NCBI GenBank assembly: GCA_902492105.1
Contig: CABUKD010000011.1
Coordinates: 1-48,201, forward strand
Source of the DNA: an uncultured Clostridium sp.
Lineage (GTDB): Bacteria > Bacillota > Clostridia > TANB77 > CAG-508
Direction: 5' to 3'
Length of the DNA: 48,201 bases
Shown: piece after piece, positions 16,917 through 28,400 of the stretch
How positions within the stretch are numbered: the first letter of the stretch is position 1
Layout of the letters: every line of letters starts with the position of its first letter
The notes under the pieces: generated by a model
What the model was told of the DNA's origin: nothing
Databases searched by the model: none
Seen by the model: only the letters and a program-made list of their open reading frames with translations
Translations under genes and position numbers: made by a program

Positions 16917-17834
16917 TTACTCTTCTTCTTCTCTATTTTCTTTATCCAATTTTTCTAATTTTTCTAATTCCTGTAATTCTTTTAGATGTTGTTTTTCTTC
17001 TGGATCTACTTGTTCTTTTCCTATATTTTTAATAATTTTCACTTCTGAAGCAGGATATTTTTTATAGAATGTTTCTTCTCCATCTTTTAATTTTACACGA
17101 ACAATTTCTTTTAGCGTTTCAATAGAGTCTACTGTTCCTTCGCCATCTGCAGTTTTTACAATTGCTCCAATTTTAGGTAAACGTTTTAGTTTATCCTCGT
17201 AAACTTCTTGCTCATACTTTAGGCAACACATAAGTCTTCCACAATTTCCAGATATTTTTGTAGGATTTAGAGATACATTTTGCTCTTTTGCCATTTTAAT
17301 AGAAACTGTTTCAAAATTACCTAAGAAAGAACAGCAACAAAGTTCTCTTCCACAAACTCCATTCCCACCTATTTTTCTTACTTCGTCCCTAACTCCAATT
17401 TGCCTTAATTCTATTCTAGTTTTAAAAATAGCTGCTAAATCTTTTACTAATTCCCTAAAATCAATTCTTCCATCCGCCGTAAAATAAAATAAAATTTTAC
17501 TATTATCAAATTTATATTCTACTTCTGTCAAATGCATGTCCAATTTATATTTTTTTATTTTTTCTTCACAAATTTGAAAAGCTTCTTTTTCCTTTTGTTT
17601 ATTTTCCAAATCATGTTTTAAATCTTTAGGGTTAGCAATACGTATAATCTTTTTTAAAGGTGCTACTACATTTTCTTCTGGTATTGCTCTATTGCTAACA
17701 ACTACTTCCCCTAGTTCTTGTCCTTGTGAAGTTTCCACTACAACTTTATCTTGCTTTTTTAGTTGCAAATTGCCTGGGTCAAAAAAATAAATTTTTCCTG
17801 GTTTTTTAAATCTAACCCCTATTATATTTTTCAA
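16917..17834 (-). CDS. ricT: RicT/YaaT-type PSP1 regulator
   Basis: PSP1-domain protein. In B. subtilis, RicT works with RicA/RicF in a cluster-bearing complex acting on RNase Y processing, sporulation and competence. Cysteine-rich motifs CGRELCCCSFLGNF and GNCGRLMCCLKYEQE are intact. The N-terminal KKPGKIYFFDPGNLQLKKQD is typical. An acidic Glu/Leu tail follows. Start: the upstream ATG of the longer frame belongs to the GGGAGG ribosome site itself. TTG at 17834, seven bases after that site, is the better start and overlaps the corrected holB stop as TTGA. This implies translational coupling. Confidence 0.9.
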   Translation of the reverse strand: MKNIIGVRFKKPGKIYFFDPGNLQLKKQDKVVVETSQGQELGEVVVSNRAIPEENVVAPLKKIIRIANPKDLKHDLENKQKEKEAFQICEEKIKKYKLDMHLTEVEYKFDNSKILFYFTADGRIDFRELVKDLAAIFKTRIELRQIGVRDEVRKIGGNGVCGRELCCCSFLGNFETVSIKMAKEQNVSLNPTKISGNCGRLMCCLKYEQEVYEDKLKRLPKIGAIVKTADGEGTVDSIETLKEIVRVKLKDGEETFYKKYPASEVKIIKNIGKEQVDPEEKQHLKELQELEKLEKLDKENREEEE

Positions 17835-18740
17835 CGAAATTCCTCCCATAATTTTAATAACAAATAATCAATTGACATATCATAATTAGCATTTGCTAAA
17901 ATTCTTTTTTTTGTTTGCTCTATTAATGTAATTCCGGTTGCTATAACAAATTTGATTGGTGTTTTTTAACTGTTCATAAAATACAATTGTCATATATTCT
18001 AACAAATCTATAATATTTTCTTTCGCTTGATATAATACCTCTTCTTGTTTCCATATTTGGGTAATATCTGTATTTTTGATTTTTTTCATTAGACTTTCTA
18101 TTTGAAAATATTGCTCTTTTTGTTCTGCCATTTTTAATAATCTTCCTAAGCTTCCTCCACATTGCTTTACCATATTTTCTGTAATATCATTTTCTAGTCC
18201 ATGTCCTTTTAAATATTGTGCAATTTCTGCTTCTGGAATTGGCAAAAAATAAATTTTCATACACCTAGATTTAATTGTAGTTAATAACTTACTTTCATTT
18301 GAAGTGGTTAAAATGATTACTGCATATTCTGGTGGTTCTTCTAATGTTTTTAATAAACTATTGGCTGCTTCTCGCGTCATGGTTTCACTTTGAGAAAGAA
18401 TATATACTTTTTTCTTAGAAGTAACAGGTTTTTCTGCTATTTTTTCTTGCAGAAATCTTACTTGTTCAATTTTAATGGTTTTTCCATCTTCTGGCTCGAC
18501 AAGCATAAAATCTGGGTGACTTCCCCCGAAAAATTCCATACATGATTTGCAACTGCCACATGACAACTGACCTTCTGGATGTTCACAAAGAATCATTTGT
18601 GCAAATTGTTTTGCAAATAAATCCTTTCCTATTCCTTCTTGTCCCACAAATAAATAGCTATGCACTAAATTATTGTTTTTGATTGCTGTTTCTAATAATT
18701 CTTTATTTTTTTGATTTCCAATCAAGTTTTCAAAAGACAT
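17831..18740 (-). CDS. holB: DNA polymerase III delta' subunit, C-terminus frameshifted
   Basis: Clamp-loader subunit. AAA+ core with P-loop VGQEGIGKDLFAKQ, zinc module CGSCKSC, and SRC motif in KSRCMKIYF. The ATG follows AAAGGAGG and MSFENLIGNQ is the usual start. As printed, the frame stops at 17886 with an odd tail. Removing one base in CCGG at 17934-17937 yields a standard ending (IEQTKKRILAN..YDMSIDY..LWEEFR) that stops at 17831 and overlaps the ricT TTG start. The corrected length is 302 residues. An essential gene broken this way is most simply a sequence error. Confidence 0.88.
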
Positions 18741-18775
18741 ATAGAGTCTATGCCTCCTTTTGCGTTTTAGTAACA

Positions 18776-19423
18776 CTATACATGTCCAAATAAGTTAAGT
18801 GGCCAAAAACGAATCCATACTTTACTTTCTACTTTTTCTAATGGTATACATCCAAAAGATCTACAATCTGTCGATTGTGCTCTATTATCTCCCATGGCAA
18901 AAATACAACCTTCTGGAACTGTGATGTCTAAGAAATAATTATTACGAAGAGCATTGGTAGTAGTTCCTTCTGGTAAATAATCTTCTTGCAATTCTTCTCC
19001 ATTAATATAGACTTTTCCATTTTCTATTTTTACATGTTCTCCTGGAAGTGCAATTACTCTTTTAATATAGCTTTGTTTGTTAATTTCTAACACATAATAC
19101 GTAAATTTTCCCCACCAAGAAGTTGGTTCATTTTCATATTTAGCTACTGGATTATTAAAATCAATTTCATCTGCTGAACGATAGCCTATTACACTTGGTG
19201 CTTCAAAAGTAATAATATCTCCTCTTTGTGGCATTTCTTTCATAGTTCTCATAAGTCTATTTAAAATAAGTCTTTGTCCCTCTTGCAAAGTTGGATTCAT
19301 AGATACCTGACTGACAATGGTAGGAGTACCTATGTAGTATTTAATTAAAATTGCTAAAACGAATGCAATTACAATACAAAGAATCCATTCCAATGCATTA
19401 CGTACTTTATCGTTCACTATCAT
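18776..19423 (-). CDS. lepB: Signal peptidase I
   Basis: Membrane serine protease that removes signal peptides. One transmembrane helix (residues 10-31), catalytic Ser41 in SQVSMNPTL and Lys121 in YIKRVIALPGE, and the GDNRAQSTDCRSFG box. About 40 extra residues lie between the two catalytic motifs. The ATG at 19423 is chosen over a TTG two codons upstream, because AAGGA is ten bases from it. Downstream holB starts 36 bases away. The repeat element copy 2 sits 48 bases upstream. Confidence 0.93.
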   Translation of the reverse strand: MIVNDKVRNALEWILCIVIAFVLAILIKYYIGTPTIVSQVSMNPTLQEGQRLILNRLMRTMKEMPQRGDIITFEAPSVIGYRSADEIDFNNPVAKYENEPTSWWGKFTYYVLEINKQSYIKRVIALPGEHVKIENGKVYINGEELQEDYLPEGTTTNALRNNYFLDITVPEGCIFAMGDNRAQSTDCRSFGCIPLEKVESKVWIRFWPLNLFGHV

Positions 19424-19471
19424 TTTCAAGTTTTCCTTCTTTCTGTTTTTATGTTTATATTCTTATTTATT

Positions 19472-19623
19472 TGTTTATAATATATATTTTCGTATTTTTC
19501 ATAATCAAGGACCATTTGTCTTGTACATATTTAGAATATTGTACTTATTTTAAAGAAAGTGTGCCAATATTCACAAGCCTATGGGACGAGCTTATGAAAA
19601 AAAGAAAATATATATTATAAACA
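19472..19623. repeat. Structured intergenic element, copy 2 of 3
   Basis: 152 bp between the sensor-kinase stop (19631) and lepB. Arms 19472-19490 and 19605-19623 are perfectly complementary over 19 bp but differ in sequence from the arms of copies 1 and 3. The core has TTTTTCATAA, AGGACCATTTGTC, AAGAAAGTGTGCC..ATTCACAAGCCTAT and ACGAGCTTATGAAAAA. The central hairpin is strongest here (GTACATATT with AATATTGTAC). Confidence 0.82.
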
Positions 19624-19630
19624 TAATTAT

Positions 19631-21082
19631 CTAGTTTTTCTTGTTTACTGGAATACGAATTACTACTTCGGTTCCTTTTCCTACTTGACTTTTAATGTCA
19701 ATACTTCCATTGTTTTGCTCTAGAATTTCTTTTGCAATTGGCAACCCTAGTCCAGTTCCTCCCATTTCTCTTGTTCTTGCTTTGTCCACACGATAAAATC
19801 TTTCAAAAATTCTAGATAAATCTTCTTCTGGAATTCCCATTCCGTTATCAATTACTTTAATATAGGCATCATTATAAACAAATCCTACATATACTTTAAT
19901 AACACCATTTTCTTTTGTATATTTAATACTGTTAGAAATAATATTCAAAATTACTCTTTCTATTCCATATTTGTCGGCATGAACTGGTGGAACATTGGCT
20001 GTAACAAAACATTCCACATGGTGATTTTTCTTTTCTATTTCAAACTTTAATTTTTCAATACTTTTTTTGGTTAATTCTCCTAAATCAAATTCCGTTTCTT
20101 CTTTGGTAATTTTTTTATTATCATACCTAGATAATGTTAAAAGATCGGTTACTAATTTTGCCATTCTTCTAGCCTCTGAACTAATAACTTCTAAAAATTT
20201 TGTTTGCATTTCTTTGTCATATTCGCTTTCTAAAAGGGTATCTGCATACCCCATAATAGAAGTGATTGGTGTTTTCAACTCATGTGATACATCTGCCACA
20301 AATTCTTTTCTCATATTATCTAGTTTAACATGTTCTGTAATGTCTTGTATTACTACAATTACACCAGCTGGTTTATCATTTTCATCTTGAAAAGGTGCAA
20401 ATAAAAGATTTACATATTTTTCCCCTATATTTAACCTTTGCTCTGATGATGTCCAATTTTCTAAGTAAACTATTTTTTCTAAATTAATATCCGCATGTAA
20501 TTTTTGAAAAATTTGATTAAAATTGTGGTCTTGGCTGTTTAAATTTAATAATTGCATTGCAGCTGGATTAATATGAATAATATTTCCTTCCATATCAAAT
20601 GCTATAATACCATCTGTCATATGTAATAGGATTGTTTCTATTTGTTTTTTTTGCTTTCCCATTTCATTTAAATTTTGTTTTAATTCTGTGGTCATTAAAC
20701 TAAATGCATTTACTAGTTCTGCTACTTGGCTTTGTTTTTGTCCTACTTTTTCAATTTTTACTTCTTCCCCTTTTGCTATTTTTTCTGCATTTTCTATTAA
20801 GGTATTAATTGGTTTTGTAACAGCTTTAGATACAAAATAGCCAACTAGCAAAGTAATAACAGCAAAAATGCCAATCACAATTACGGTAACCACTTTTGTT
20901 TGTGCAATTTGTGTTTCTATCATATTTTTAAGTTCTTCTTGTTGTGTTGAATAAGAATCATCTAATATTGGCTGACTAATTCTTTCCAGCATACTAATAT
21001 GAAAAAAAGAAAGTGCCCCAATTACGATAATTCCTAGAACAAAAAAGATTAAAATAATTTTCGTTTGTATGCTTTTTATCAT
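19631..21082 (-). CDS. Sensor histidine kinase (PAS-HAMP, WalK/PhoR type)
   Basis: 483 residues. Transmembrane helices at about 7-28 and 63-83 enclose a small extracytoplasmic loop. HAMP follows (84-136), then PAS (147-250), the dimerisation helix with phosphoacceptor His267 in VADVSHELKTP, and an HATPase domain with N box (ILNIISNSIKYT), DNGMGIP and GGTGLGLPI. It is co-transcribed 12 bases after the response regulator at 21095. WalK and PhoR/PnpS share this layout, so the stimulus (wall or phosphate) is not decided here. Confidence 0.92.
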   Translation of the reverse strand: MIKSIQTKIILIFFVLGIIVIGALSFFHISMLERISQPILDDSYSTQQEELKNMIETQIAQTKVVTVIVIGIFAVITLLVGYFVSKAVTKPINTLIENAEKIAKGEEVKIEKVGQKQSQVAELVNAFSLMTTELKQNLNEMGKQKKQIETILLHMTDGIIAFDMEGNIIHINPAAMQLLNLNSQDHNFNQIFQKLHADINLEKIVYLENWTSSEQRLNIGEKYVNLLFAPFQDENDKPAGVIVVIQDITEHVKLDNMRKEFVADVSHELKTPITSIMGYADTLLESEYDKEMQTKFLEVISSEARRMAKLVTDLLTLSRYDNKKITKEETEFDLGELTKKSIEKLKFEIEKKNHHVECFVTANVPPVHADKYGIERVILNIISNSIKYTKENGVIKVYVGFVYNDAYIKVIDNGMGIPEEDLSRIFERFYRVDKARTREMGGTGLGLPIAKEILEQNNGSIDIKSQVGKGTEVVIRIPVNKKN

Positions 21083-21094
21083 TTTAATTCCCTC

Positions 21095-21889
21095 TTAATT
21101 TGTTGCTAAATAATAGCCAACTCCTCTTTTTGTAATTAATATTTTAGGAGCTGAGGTATCTTTTTCTATTTTTTCTCTAATTCTTCTTACAGTAACATCT
21201 ACAGTTCTAATATCTCCATAATATTCATAGCCCCATACTTTTTCTAATAAGATTTCTCTTGTTACTACTTGTCCTGGTTGGTTTGCCAAATATTTTAATA
21301 CTTCGAATTCTCTTAAAGTTAAGTCAATAACTTCTCCCCTAACCCTTACCTCAAACTTATCTAAGTCAATAGTAAGGTCACCAATTTTAATGATATTATT
21401 TGCTTTTTTAGGTTCCTCTGGAATTTCTTCCGTATGATTTGCTATTTCTGCTTTCCTTAGGTTTGCTTTTACTCTTGCCATAAGTTCTCTTACACTAAAT
21501 GGTTTGGTAATGTAATCATCTGCTCCTAATTCTAATCCTAAAATTTTGTCAATTTCTTCATCTTTTGCTGACAGAATAAGAATAGGAACATTTAAAGTAT
21601 GTCTTAATCTTTTACATACTGTTAGTCCATCTACTTTTGGAAGCATAATATCAAGCAAAATTAGGTCTGGTTTTTGTTCCATTGCAATTCTAATTGCTTC
21701 CTCTCCATCATTTGCTTCAATAGTATTGTATCCTTCTTTTTGTAAATTATAGATTAAAATATCTACAATTCTCTGTTCATCATCTACTACCAAAATTTTC
21801 TTTTTGGTATCTTCTGAATTTTGTTGTTCCATTGAAGTAAAATCTTGCTCCATTTGTTCTTTTCTATAATCATCTCTTTTATCTTCCAC
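21095..21889 (-). CDS. OmpR/PhoB-family response regulator
   Basis: 264 residues: a charged N-terminal extension of about 30, receiver domain with KILVVDDE and phosphoacceptor Asp80 (LILLDIMLP) and Lys in ITKPF, then a winged-helix DNA-binding domain (LTLREFEVLKYLANQPGQVV..RTVDVTVRRIREKIE). WalR or PhoP-like. The start is GTG, supported by AGGGG seven bases before. An in-frame ATG 12 codons later has a weaker site. First gene of the pair. Confidence 0.92.
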   Translation of the reverse strand: MEDKRDDYRKEQMEQDFTSMEQQNSEDTKKKILVVDDEQRIVDILIYNLQKEGYNTIEANDGEEAIRIAMEQKPDLILLDIMLPKVDGLTVCKRLRHTLNVPILILSAKDEEIDKILGLELGADDYITKPFSVRELMARVKANLRKAEIANHTEEIPEEPKKANNIIKIGDLTIDLDKFEVRVRGEVIDLTLREFEVLKYLANQPGQVVTREILLEKVWGYEYYGDIRTVDVTVRRIREKIEKDTSAPKILITKRGVGYYLATN

Positions 21890-21944
21890 TAAAAGCCCCT
21901 ACCTTTCTTTTTTTAAGACTTTTACTTTTGTTCCTTTACCTATA

Positions 21945-21973
21945 TTTATATCATAATAACCCTTTTTGTACAA
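21945..21973 (-). promoter_or_regulatory. Promoter of the two-component operon
   Basis: TTGTAC (plus 21968-21973) and TATAAA (plus 21945-21950), 17-base spacer, on the minus strand about 50 bases before the GTG start. Confidence 0.65.
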
Positions 21974-22040
21974 GTTTTTTTCTACATTTTTGTCATATTT
22001 CTGAAATATTTTTGAAATAGAAATGAAATATTTAATTGAT

Positions 22041-22069
22041 TTGCCTTATTTTCTAAAAAATGCTATAAT
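22041..22069 (+). promoter_or_regulatory. Promoter of the small membrane protein gene at 22124
   Basis: TTGCCT, 17-base spacer, TATAAT 22064-22069. Divergent from the two-component promoter. Confidence 0.7.
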
Positions 22070-22123
22070 AGTAATATAATAGTTCAAGTAACTAATTTTA
22101 TATTAAAAAAGGAGTAAAACAAC

Positions 22124-22411
22124 ATGAAAAAGAGAAATGCTAGACGGATTTTTGCCATCACCATGTTGACACTTTTGGCAATAGGGGCAATTGTCCTCAT
22201 TGTCGCAGGAGGTATGGTTTTTAACTATATCTTCATTGAGGGAAAGTTCTTTTTGGATCTTTCCGGTCTTAGTCTCCTTGCTAGAAATAGCGTTATTGGG
22301 CTAACCGGACTGGTTTGTACCTGCTTTCCCATTGGAACTGGCGTATATCTTTTAATACTCATCATCGGGGAAGATAACATCATGAAGTTTCTCGACAAGA
22401 TCATGAACTAA
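22124..22411 (+). CDS. Small two-helix membrane protein, unknown function
   Basis: 95 residues with a basic N-terminus and two hydrophobic helices (about residues 10-35 and 55-82), the second containing VIGLTGLVCTCFPIG. AAGGAG precedes the ATG. Codon use is visibly richer in G+C (ATC, CTC, GTC, CGG) than neighbours, like the gene at 16271. It has its own promoter and terminator, and stands alone between divergent and convergent neighbours. No family recognised. Confidence 0.65.
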   Translation: MKKRNARRIFAITMLTLLAIGAIVLIVAGGMVFNYIFIEGKFFLDLSGLSLLARNSVIGLTGLVCTCFPIGTGVYLLILIIGEDNIMKFLDKIMN

Positions 22412-22416
22412 CCCTA

Positions 22417-22445
22417 AAAACTGAGCTACAATGTAGCTCAGTTTT
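22417..22445. terminator. Bidirectional intrinsic terminator
   Basis: Perfect 13-bp stem (22417-22429 with 22433-22445, loop AAT), A-run before and T-run after. It separates the small membrane protein from the convergent glucan synthase gene. Confidence 0.9.
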
Positions 22446-22462
22446 CTTTTTTATATTCTTAT

Positions 22463-25400
22463 TTACATTTCTACTTGAATATGATATACACCACCATTTG
22501 CATTTAATATCACTTGTTTTTCTTCTACTTCTTTTTCATCTAATAAAAATCTAGTAACACCTGTACATTTTCCATTTGGATTTTTGACTTGAATATGATA
22601 AATACTATCTCCATATTTATATTTCATACTACATTCTTTCCAATCGCTTGGAATACAAGGTTCTATTCTTAAAATACCTTTTTCAATTCTTAGCCCTAAT
22701 AAATATTTAATCCCAGCTTCATACATCCAACTTGCTGAACCTGTATACCAAGTCCATCCGCCTCTTCCTGCTAAATTTTTTTGTCCGTAAATATCTGCTG
22801 CAATGACGTATGGCTCTACTTTATATTTTTTTGCTGCATCTTTGGTTCTTGTATGCTCAATAGGGTTAATCATTCTATAATATTCCCCAGCTTTATTTCC
22901 AAAGCCTAATATACTCTCTGCAATAATAGCCCAAATACTACCATGTGTATACTGTCCTCCATTTTCTCTAGTTCCTGGTAAATAAGCTTTAATATATCCT
23001 GGCTCTAAGTCACTTTTTTCAAATGGTGGATCTAATAATTTTATCATTCCATTTTCCTTATCTACTAAGTGATTTTCCAAGCTTTCCATAGAAATATATT
23101 TTTTGTCATTATCCCCTGCTCCCGAAATAACAGACCAACTTTGTGCAATACTATCAATTCTACATTCTTCGTTTTGAATACTTCCGAAGGACATGTCCAT
23201 CATCCATAAAAGCTCTTCTAAACCATCTGCCATCCCATCCATTACTGTTTAATGCTTTTTTTAATTTTTGCATAATTTCTTCATATTCTATTGCTAAATT
23301 TTCTTCCTGTTTTTGTTTACAAATTGGAATAAATTTTTCTAGTATAGTGTATAAGAAAAATCCAAGCCATACACTTTCTCCTTTGCCTTTATTTCCTACA
23401 GTACTAAGACCGTCATTCCAATCTCCTGTTCCAATTTTCGGTAATCCATTTTCTCCAAAATCTAAAGAAATTTGAATCGCTTTTTTACAATGTTCATAAA
23501 TATTTTCTTTTTCTTCTCCTAAAGGATAATAATCATATTTTTCCTCTATTCCTTCTTCCAATGGGTTTCCTACTCTGTAAGGTGTTTCTATATCTAAAAT
23601 GCTATCATCACCTGTAAATGCAATATAATCCTCTACTAAATAAACTAGCCATAATCGATCATCTGAAAATCTAGTTCGAATTCCTCTTGTTGTTTCATCA
23701 TGCCACCAGTGTTCTACATCTCCTTCTATAAATTGATGTGTACTGTGTTTTAAAATTTGTTCTTTCATCAAATTAGGGTCTACATATTTTAGAGCAATGG
23801 TATCTTGTAGTTGGTCTCGAAAGCCATAAGCTCCACCTGATTGATAATAACCTGTTCTTCCCCACATTCTAGAAGCAAGTACTTGATAAATGAGCCATCC
23901 ATTTAGTAATAAATTCGTAGATTCTAATGGTGTATTGACTTGTAACGTTTGTGTTAGATTTTTCCAATATCTTTTTGTTTTTTCGTATTCTTCTATTGCT
24001 TTTGGTAATTTACTATATTGATAAGCCATATCTTGGCAGTCAATTACTTTTTCTCCTACTCCCATAGTAAATACAATTTTTTTGCTTTCTAATGCTTCTA
24101 ATTCTGTTTCTATTTCTATTGCAATAATACCTCCACCTTGTTGCCATAAAGTATTTTGTTTGTCTAACTCTACTTGATAAAGCCCATCTGGATTTGCTAA
24201 ATTTCCTTGTCCTAGAAAGCTCTCCTTACTTCCTGTATAGGATTTTATTTTTTCACTACAAGATACAAATAATAAAGCATTTGGCATTTCTTCTGTTTGA
24301 ATTCCCTTATTTTCTAAAATAACAGCATTGGATTCTGAATGAAAGGTAAGTTCAATATAAGGATTTGTTTTAATTTCGTCTTCCCCTAGTACCGGTTTTA
24401 AATAATAGACTAATTTTAGCTTTTTTCTTTTTAATTCATTATTTTCTAATGTTAAAATTTGTACCTTACAGTTTTCTTCTGTAGGAACAAATAAATCTAA
24501 TTTTTGTGTTATTCCATTTGCAGTGTGCTTGTATTTTGCATATCCAAATCCATAAATAACATCATAATCATTATCATCTGTGCAGGGGCTTAATCCCATG
24601 GACCATATTTTTTTACTTTCTTTGTCTTGCAAATATAGAATTTCAGAAGGAATATCTGTTACTGGATTATTATTCCAAGCAGTTAATCTGTTTAGTCTAC
24701 TATTTTGGTACCAAGTATATCCTCCCATACTTTCTGTTACTAAAGTTCCAAAGTTTTTATTTGCTAAAATATGACTCCAAACAGTTGGTAATTTTTCTTG
24801 TTTATTTACACGAATATAGTATTCTGTTCCATCTTGTGAAAATCCACCATATTCATTAAAATATTTTAGTTCTTCTGTATTTAAATTTTCCCTGATTACT
24901 GTATTTTCTTCTATTGTTTGAGGAATTTCTTCTTTTGGTGTATCTACTGCTTTTTCTAAATATTCTTCTTCTAAATCTTTTAAATTTCTTTTTAGTCCTC
25001 CATAATGAGCATCTATGCTCAAATCTGCTCTATATTCTAGTAATTTGATTTCTTCTTTTTTTAGGTCTTCTAAAACATGAATTCCACCTTTTTGATTTTG
25101 TAAATACCCTAAGTTTTGATTTAAAATAGCATTTTGTATACTTTCTTTATTTAAATTTTCATAACTGTGTTTTTCTTTATCAATGATAATTAGATCAGTC
25201 ATAATATTTTTTAATCTAAAATACGAATATGCTTTTAATACTTCTGTAATTACTTCACTATCTGTTTCTTCTATGGTTTTTACTAAAATAATTGGCAAAT
25301 CTCCAGAAATTCCATATTGCCATAAGCTACTTTGCATAGCTTTTCCATGAATCACAGGATATACCATTTTTTTGAAAGGATTGGATTGTAGTAAATAACT

Positions 25401-28400
25401 AAGCATTTTTTGATAAGTTTCAATTTCTGTACCTTTTACTCCTAAATAACGGTTTTCCGCTTCTACTTTTGCCTTAGAAAGTTGTATACTTCTTCTAATG
25501 GTTTCCTCATTTTGATATTTTCTTAATCGTTCTATTACATCTTGTTTTTCTTCTCCCATAGCAATAATAAGGGTAAGACTTACTTTTTCTTTTGGTTTTA
25601 TTTGAATGGTTCTTCTAAAAGCGACAATTGGGTCTGTTGTAAGTAGAATTTGTTTGGTAAAGGGATTAGAATTTTCTACCGCTTTAGGAAGCAGTAGATT
25701 ATTTCTGCCTAAAAACTTTTCTTTGTCTATTTCATATTCTAGTTCACCGATCGTTTGATTTTCGGTATAAAGATGAATTGCCATAAATAATTCTGTATCT
25801 GTTTGAGCTCTTTTTCTTCTTTTTACTAAAATAGACTTTTCTTCTTCTAAATACTCATAGCTTAAAAATAAATTATTAAAAGCTTTGTGTGCATAATCTT
25901 GTTCTTCTTTGGATAAAACTGGTTCTAAAAAGCTAGTGATTTCTAAGGTTTCTTCTTCTAATCCATCATTTCTTATTTCTATTTGTCTTAACTCTACTGG
26001 ATCATCTGGTGCAATTCCTATGGTAGTAATAGTTTCTATATTTCCATCTTGTCTTACAATAGTATTTTTATCTGGTGCAAAATACATAATATATTTATCA
26101 GGCTTTGCTAAATAGCTTATAGAACCAGATGTCCAAATTCTTTTGCTTTTTACATTTTTGAAAAAAAACAAAATTCCTTGTTCCATATCATCTGTTTTTT
26201 TATAACGATTTATGATATTATTTTTATACTTACTATACCCCAGCCCTTTTTCATTCATTACAATGGTATAATCATCATTTGCAATTACATTCAGTGTTGG
26301 CAATTTTGGATTAATTTTTGTAACTTCTCTTTGTATATAGTCTTCATAATCTATATATTTTATTTTCTCTACTTTTTCTTTCTCTTCTTTCGTAATAATC
26401 ATATTTTCTGGCATTCTTTCTTGTAGTAAAATACTAACTGCTTTTAGTTCTGGATTTTGCATCATCCTTTTTTGTAATATATTTTGATGAAACAAGTTAT
26501 TAATGGATAGTAGAATAAGTCCTTGATGGTGAGCCATATAAGTTTTTACAACTGCATATTCTTGGTTTTTACCAAGTCTTGTTGGTGTATAGTCAATAGA
26601 TTCATAAAAACCATATTTTCCTTCCATTCCTTGCTCTTTTAAGATTTTTAAATTTCGAATTACTTCATTTGGAACATCTGGAAGAGCAAGAATACTGCCA
26701 TAAGAAGAAACTACAATTTCATCTGCCAAACCTCTTTTTAACCCTAACCATGGAATACCAAATGCTTTATACTGATAATTGTTGCTTAAATCTTTTACAT
26801 TAAAAGCAGACTCGGAAATACCCCAAGGGGTTTTTAATTTTTGGGTATATTCTTTTTGGCTCATAATCATAAACTGGCAGGATTCTGCAAGCAAGCTTCC
26901 TGGATATTTTGGAATATTAATATTTGGCATTAAATATTCAAAAGCAGTTCCAGACCAAGAAACAAGACCTTTGTATTTATTTAATACTGTAAGGGTTCTA
27001 CTTAATGCATACCAGTGTTTTGGTGAAATATCTTTTTTAGCAATGGCTACGATACTAGTTTGCCTTGCCTCTGATGCTAGTAAATCATAATAAGAATCTG
27101 TTAAACTATTTTCTTCTACATTAAATCCAATAGAAAATAGTCTACTGCTAGTATCATATAATTTAGAAAAATCTGCTTGTGAAATAAAATAATCTACCTG
27201 CATCATTAAGTCTTCTCTATTTTGTTCTTTTAAAAATTGTTTTACAATATATAAATAGCCTATAAAATTTCCACTATCCACAGTAGAAATATATCTTGGT
27301 ATTAATGGCTTAAGTGTTGTTAAATCATACCAATTGTATAAATGGCCATTCCATTTTGGTAAATCATGAATGGTTTGAATCATTTTTTCTAGTAAATCTA
27401 GTGTATTCTGCAAATTTTCATAACCTAAATCATAACTAGAAATAACAGCTAACATGCCAAGTCCAATATTGGTTGGCGAAGTTCTTAGCATAATTTTGGG
27501 ATTACGGTCTGCTTGATAATTATCTGGTGGTAAGTAGTGACTTTTTTGATTACAATTTTCTTTAAAATATTGCCATGTTTTTCTTCCTATTTCTAAAAGA
27601 TAGTCTTGATTTTCTTTAGACACTTCTTGTAATTTATCTGTTATTTTGATTTCTTTGCTAATATACCACATCATAGCAGGAGCAATGAGCCACAAAGAAG
27701 ATAGAATAAATAGAAAAATAGTGTATGGACTATTTTTTAAGAAAAATAGAGCTACAAATCCTACTACACCTGCTATCACATTCCAAATCATATTTTTATA
27801 ATAAGAACCAATATCCTTTTTTGTTAATTTTTCCGCTTCTTCTGCTGTCATCCATTCTAAAAAATGTTTTTTACTAATTGCCATTCGATAAATTGTTTTT
27901 ACTGCTGCATTCAGACACATATAGGCTTTATCTGGTAAAATACTAATAGCAAAAAGTCCTCTTAACAAACTTGCTTTTACCCCAGAAATAGTTTTGGTGA
28001 ATGTTTTTTGTGTTTTTTCTTCTTCTTTTCTAAAAATAATTCTGCTTAAGATTTCTAGTACAGTAGGTATGATACAAGAAATCAGTAAAAGCGTAACTAA
28101 TGGCCAAATAGTAATAGAATAGATGATTTTTAGTAATAAAAGCAATAATAAACCAAGGCATATGGTTGGTTCTTGCATACTTCTCATAAGATTATCTACA
28201 ATTTTATATTTATCTAATAAGGTAAATAGATTTGTTTGTTTCAGCCCTTGGCTGTTCTTTTTGTTTTTTCCTAGCCATTTAATAATTTGCCAATCTCCTC
28301 TAATCCACCTATGAAGCCTTGTTTTAAAACTCAAGTAATTTGTAGGGTAACCATCCATTAAACAAATATCTGATGCTAGTCCACATCTTAAATAATTTCC

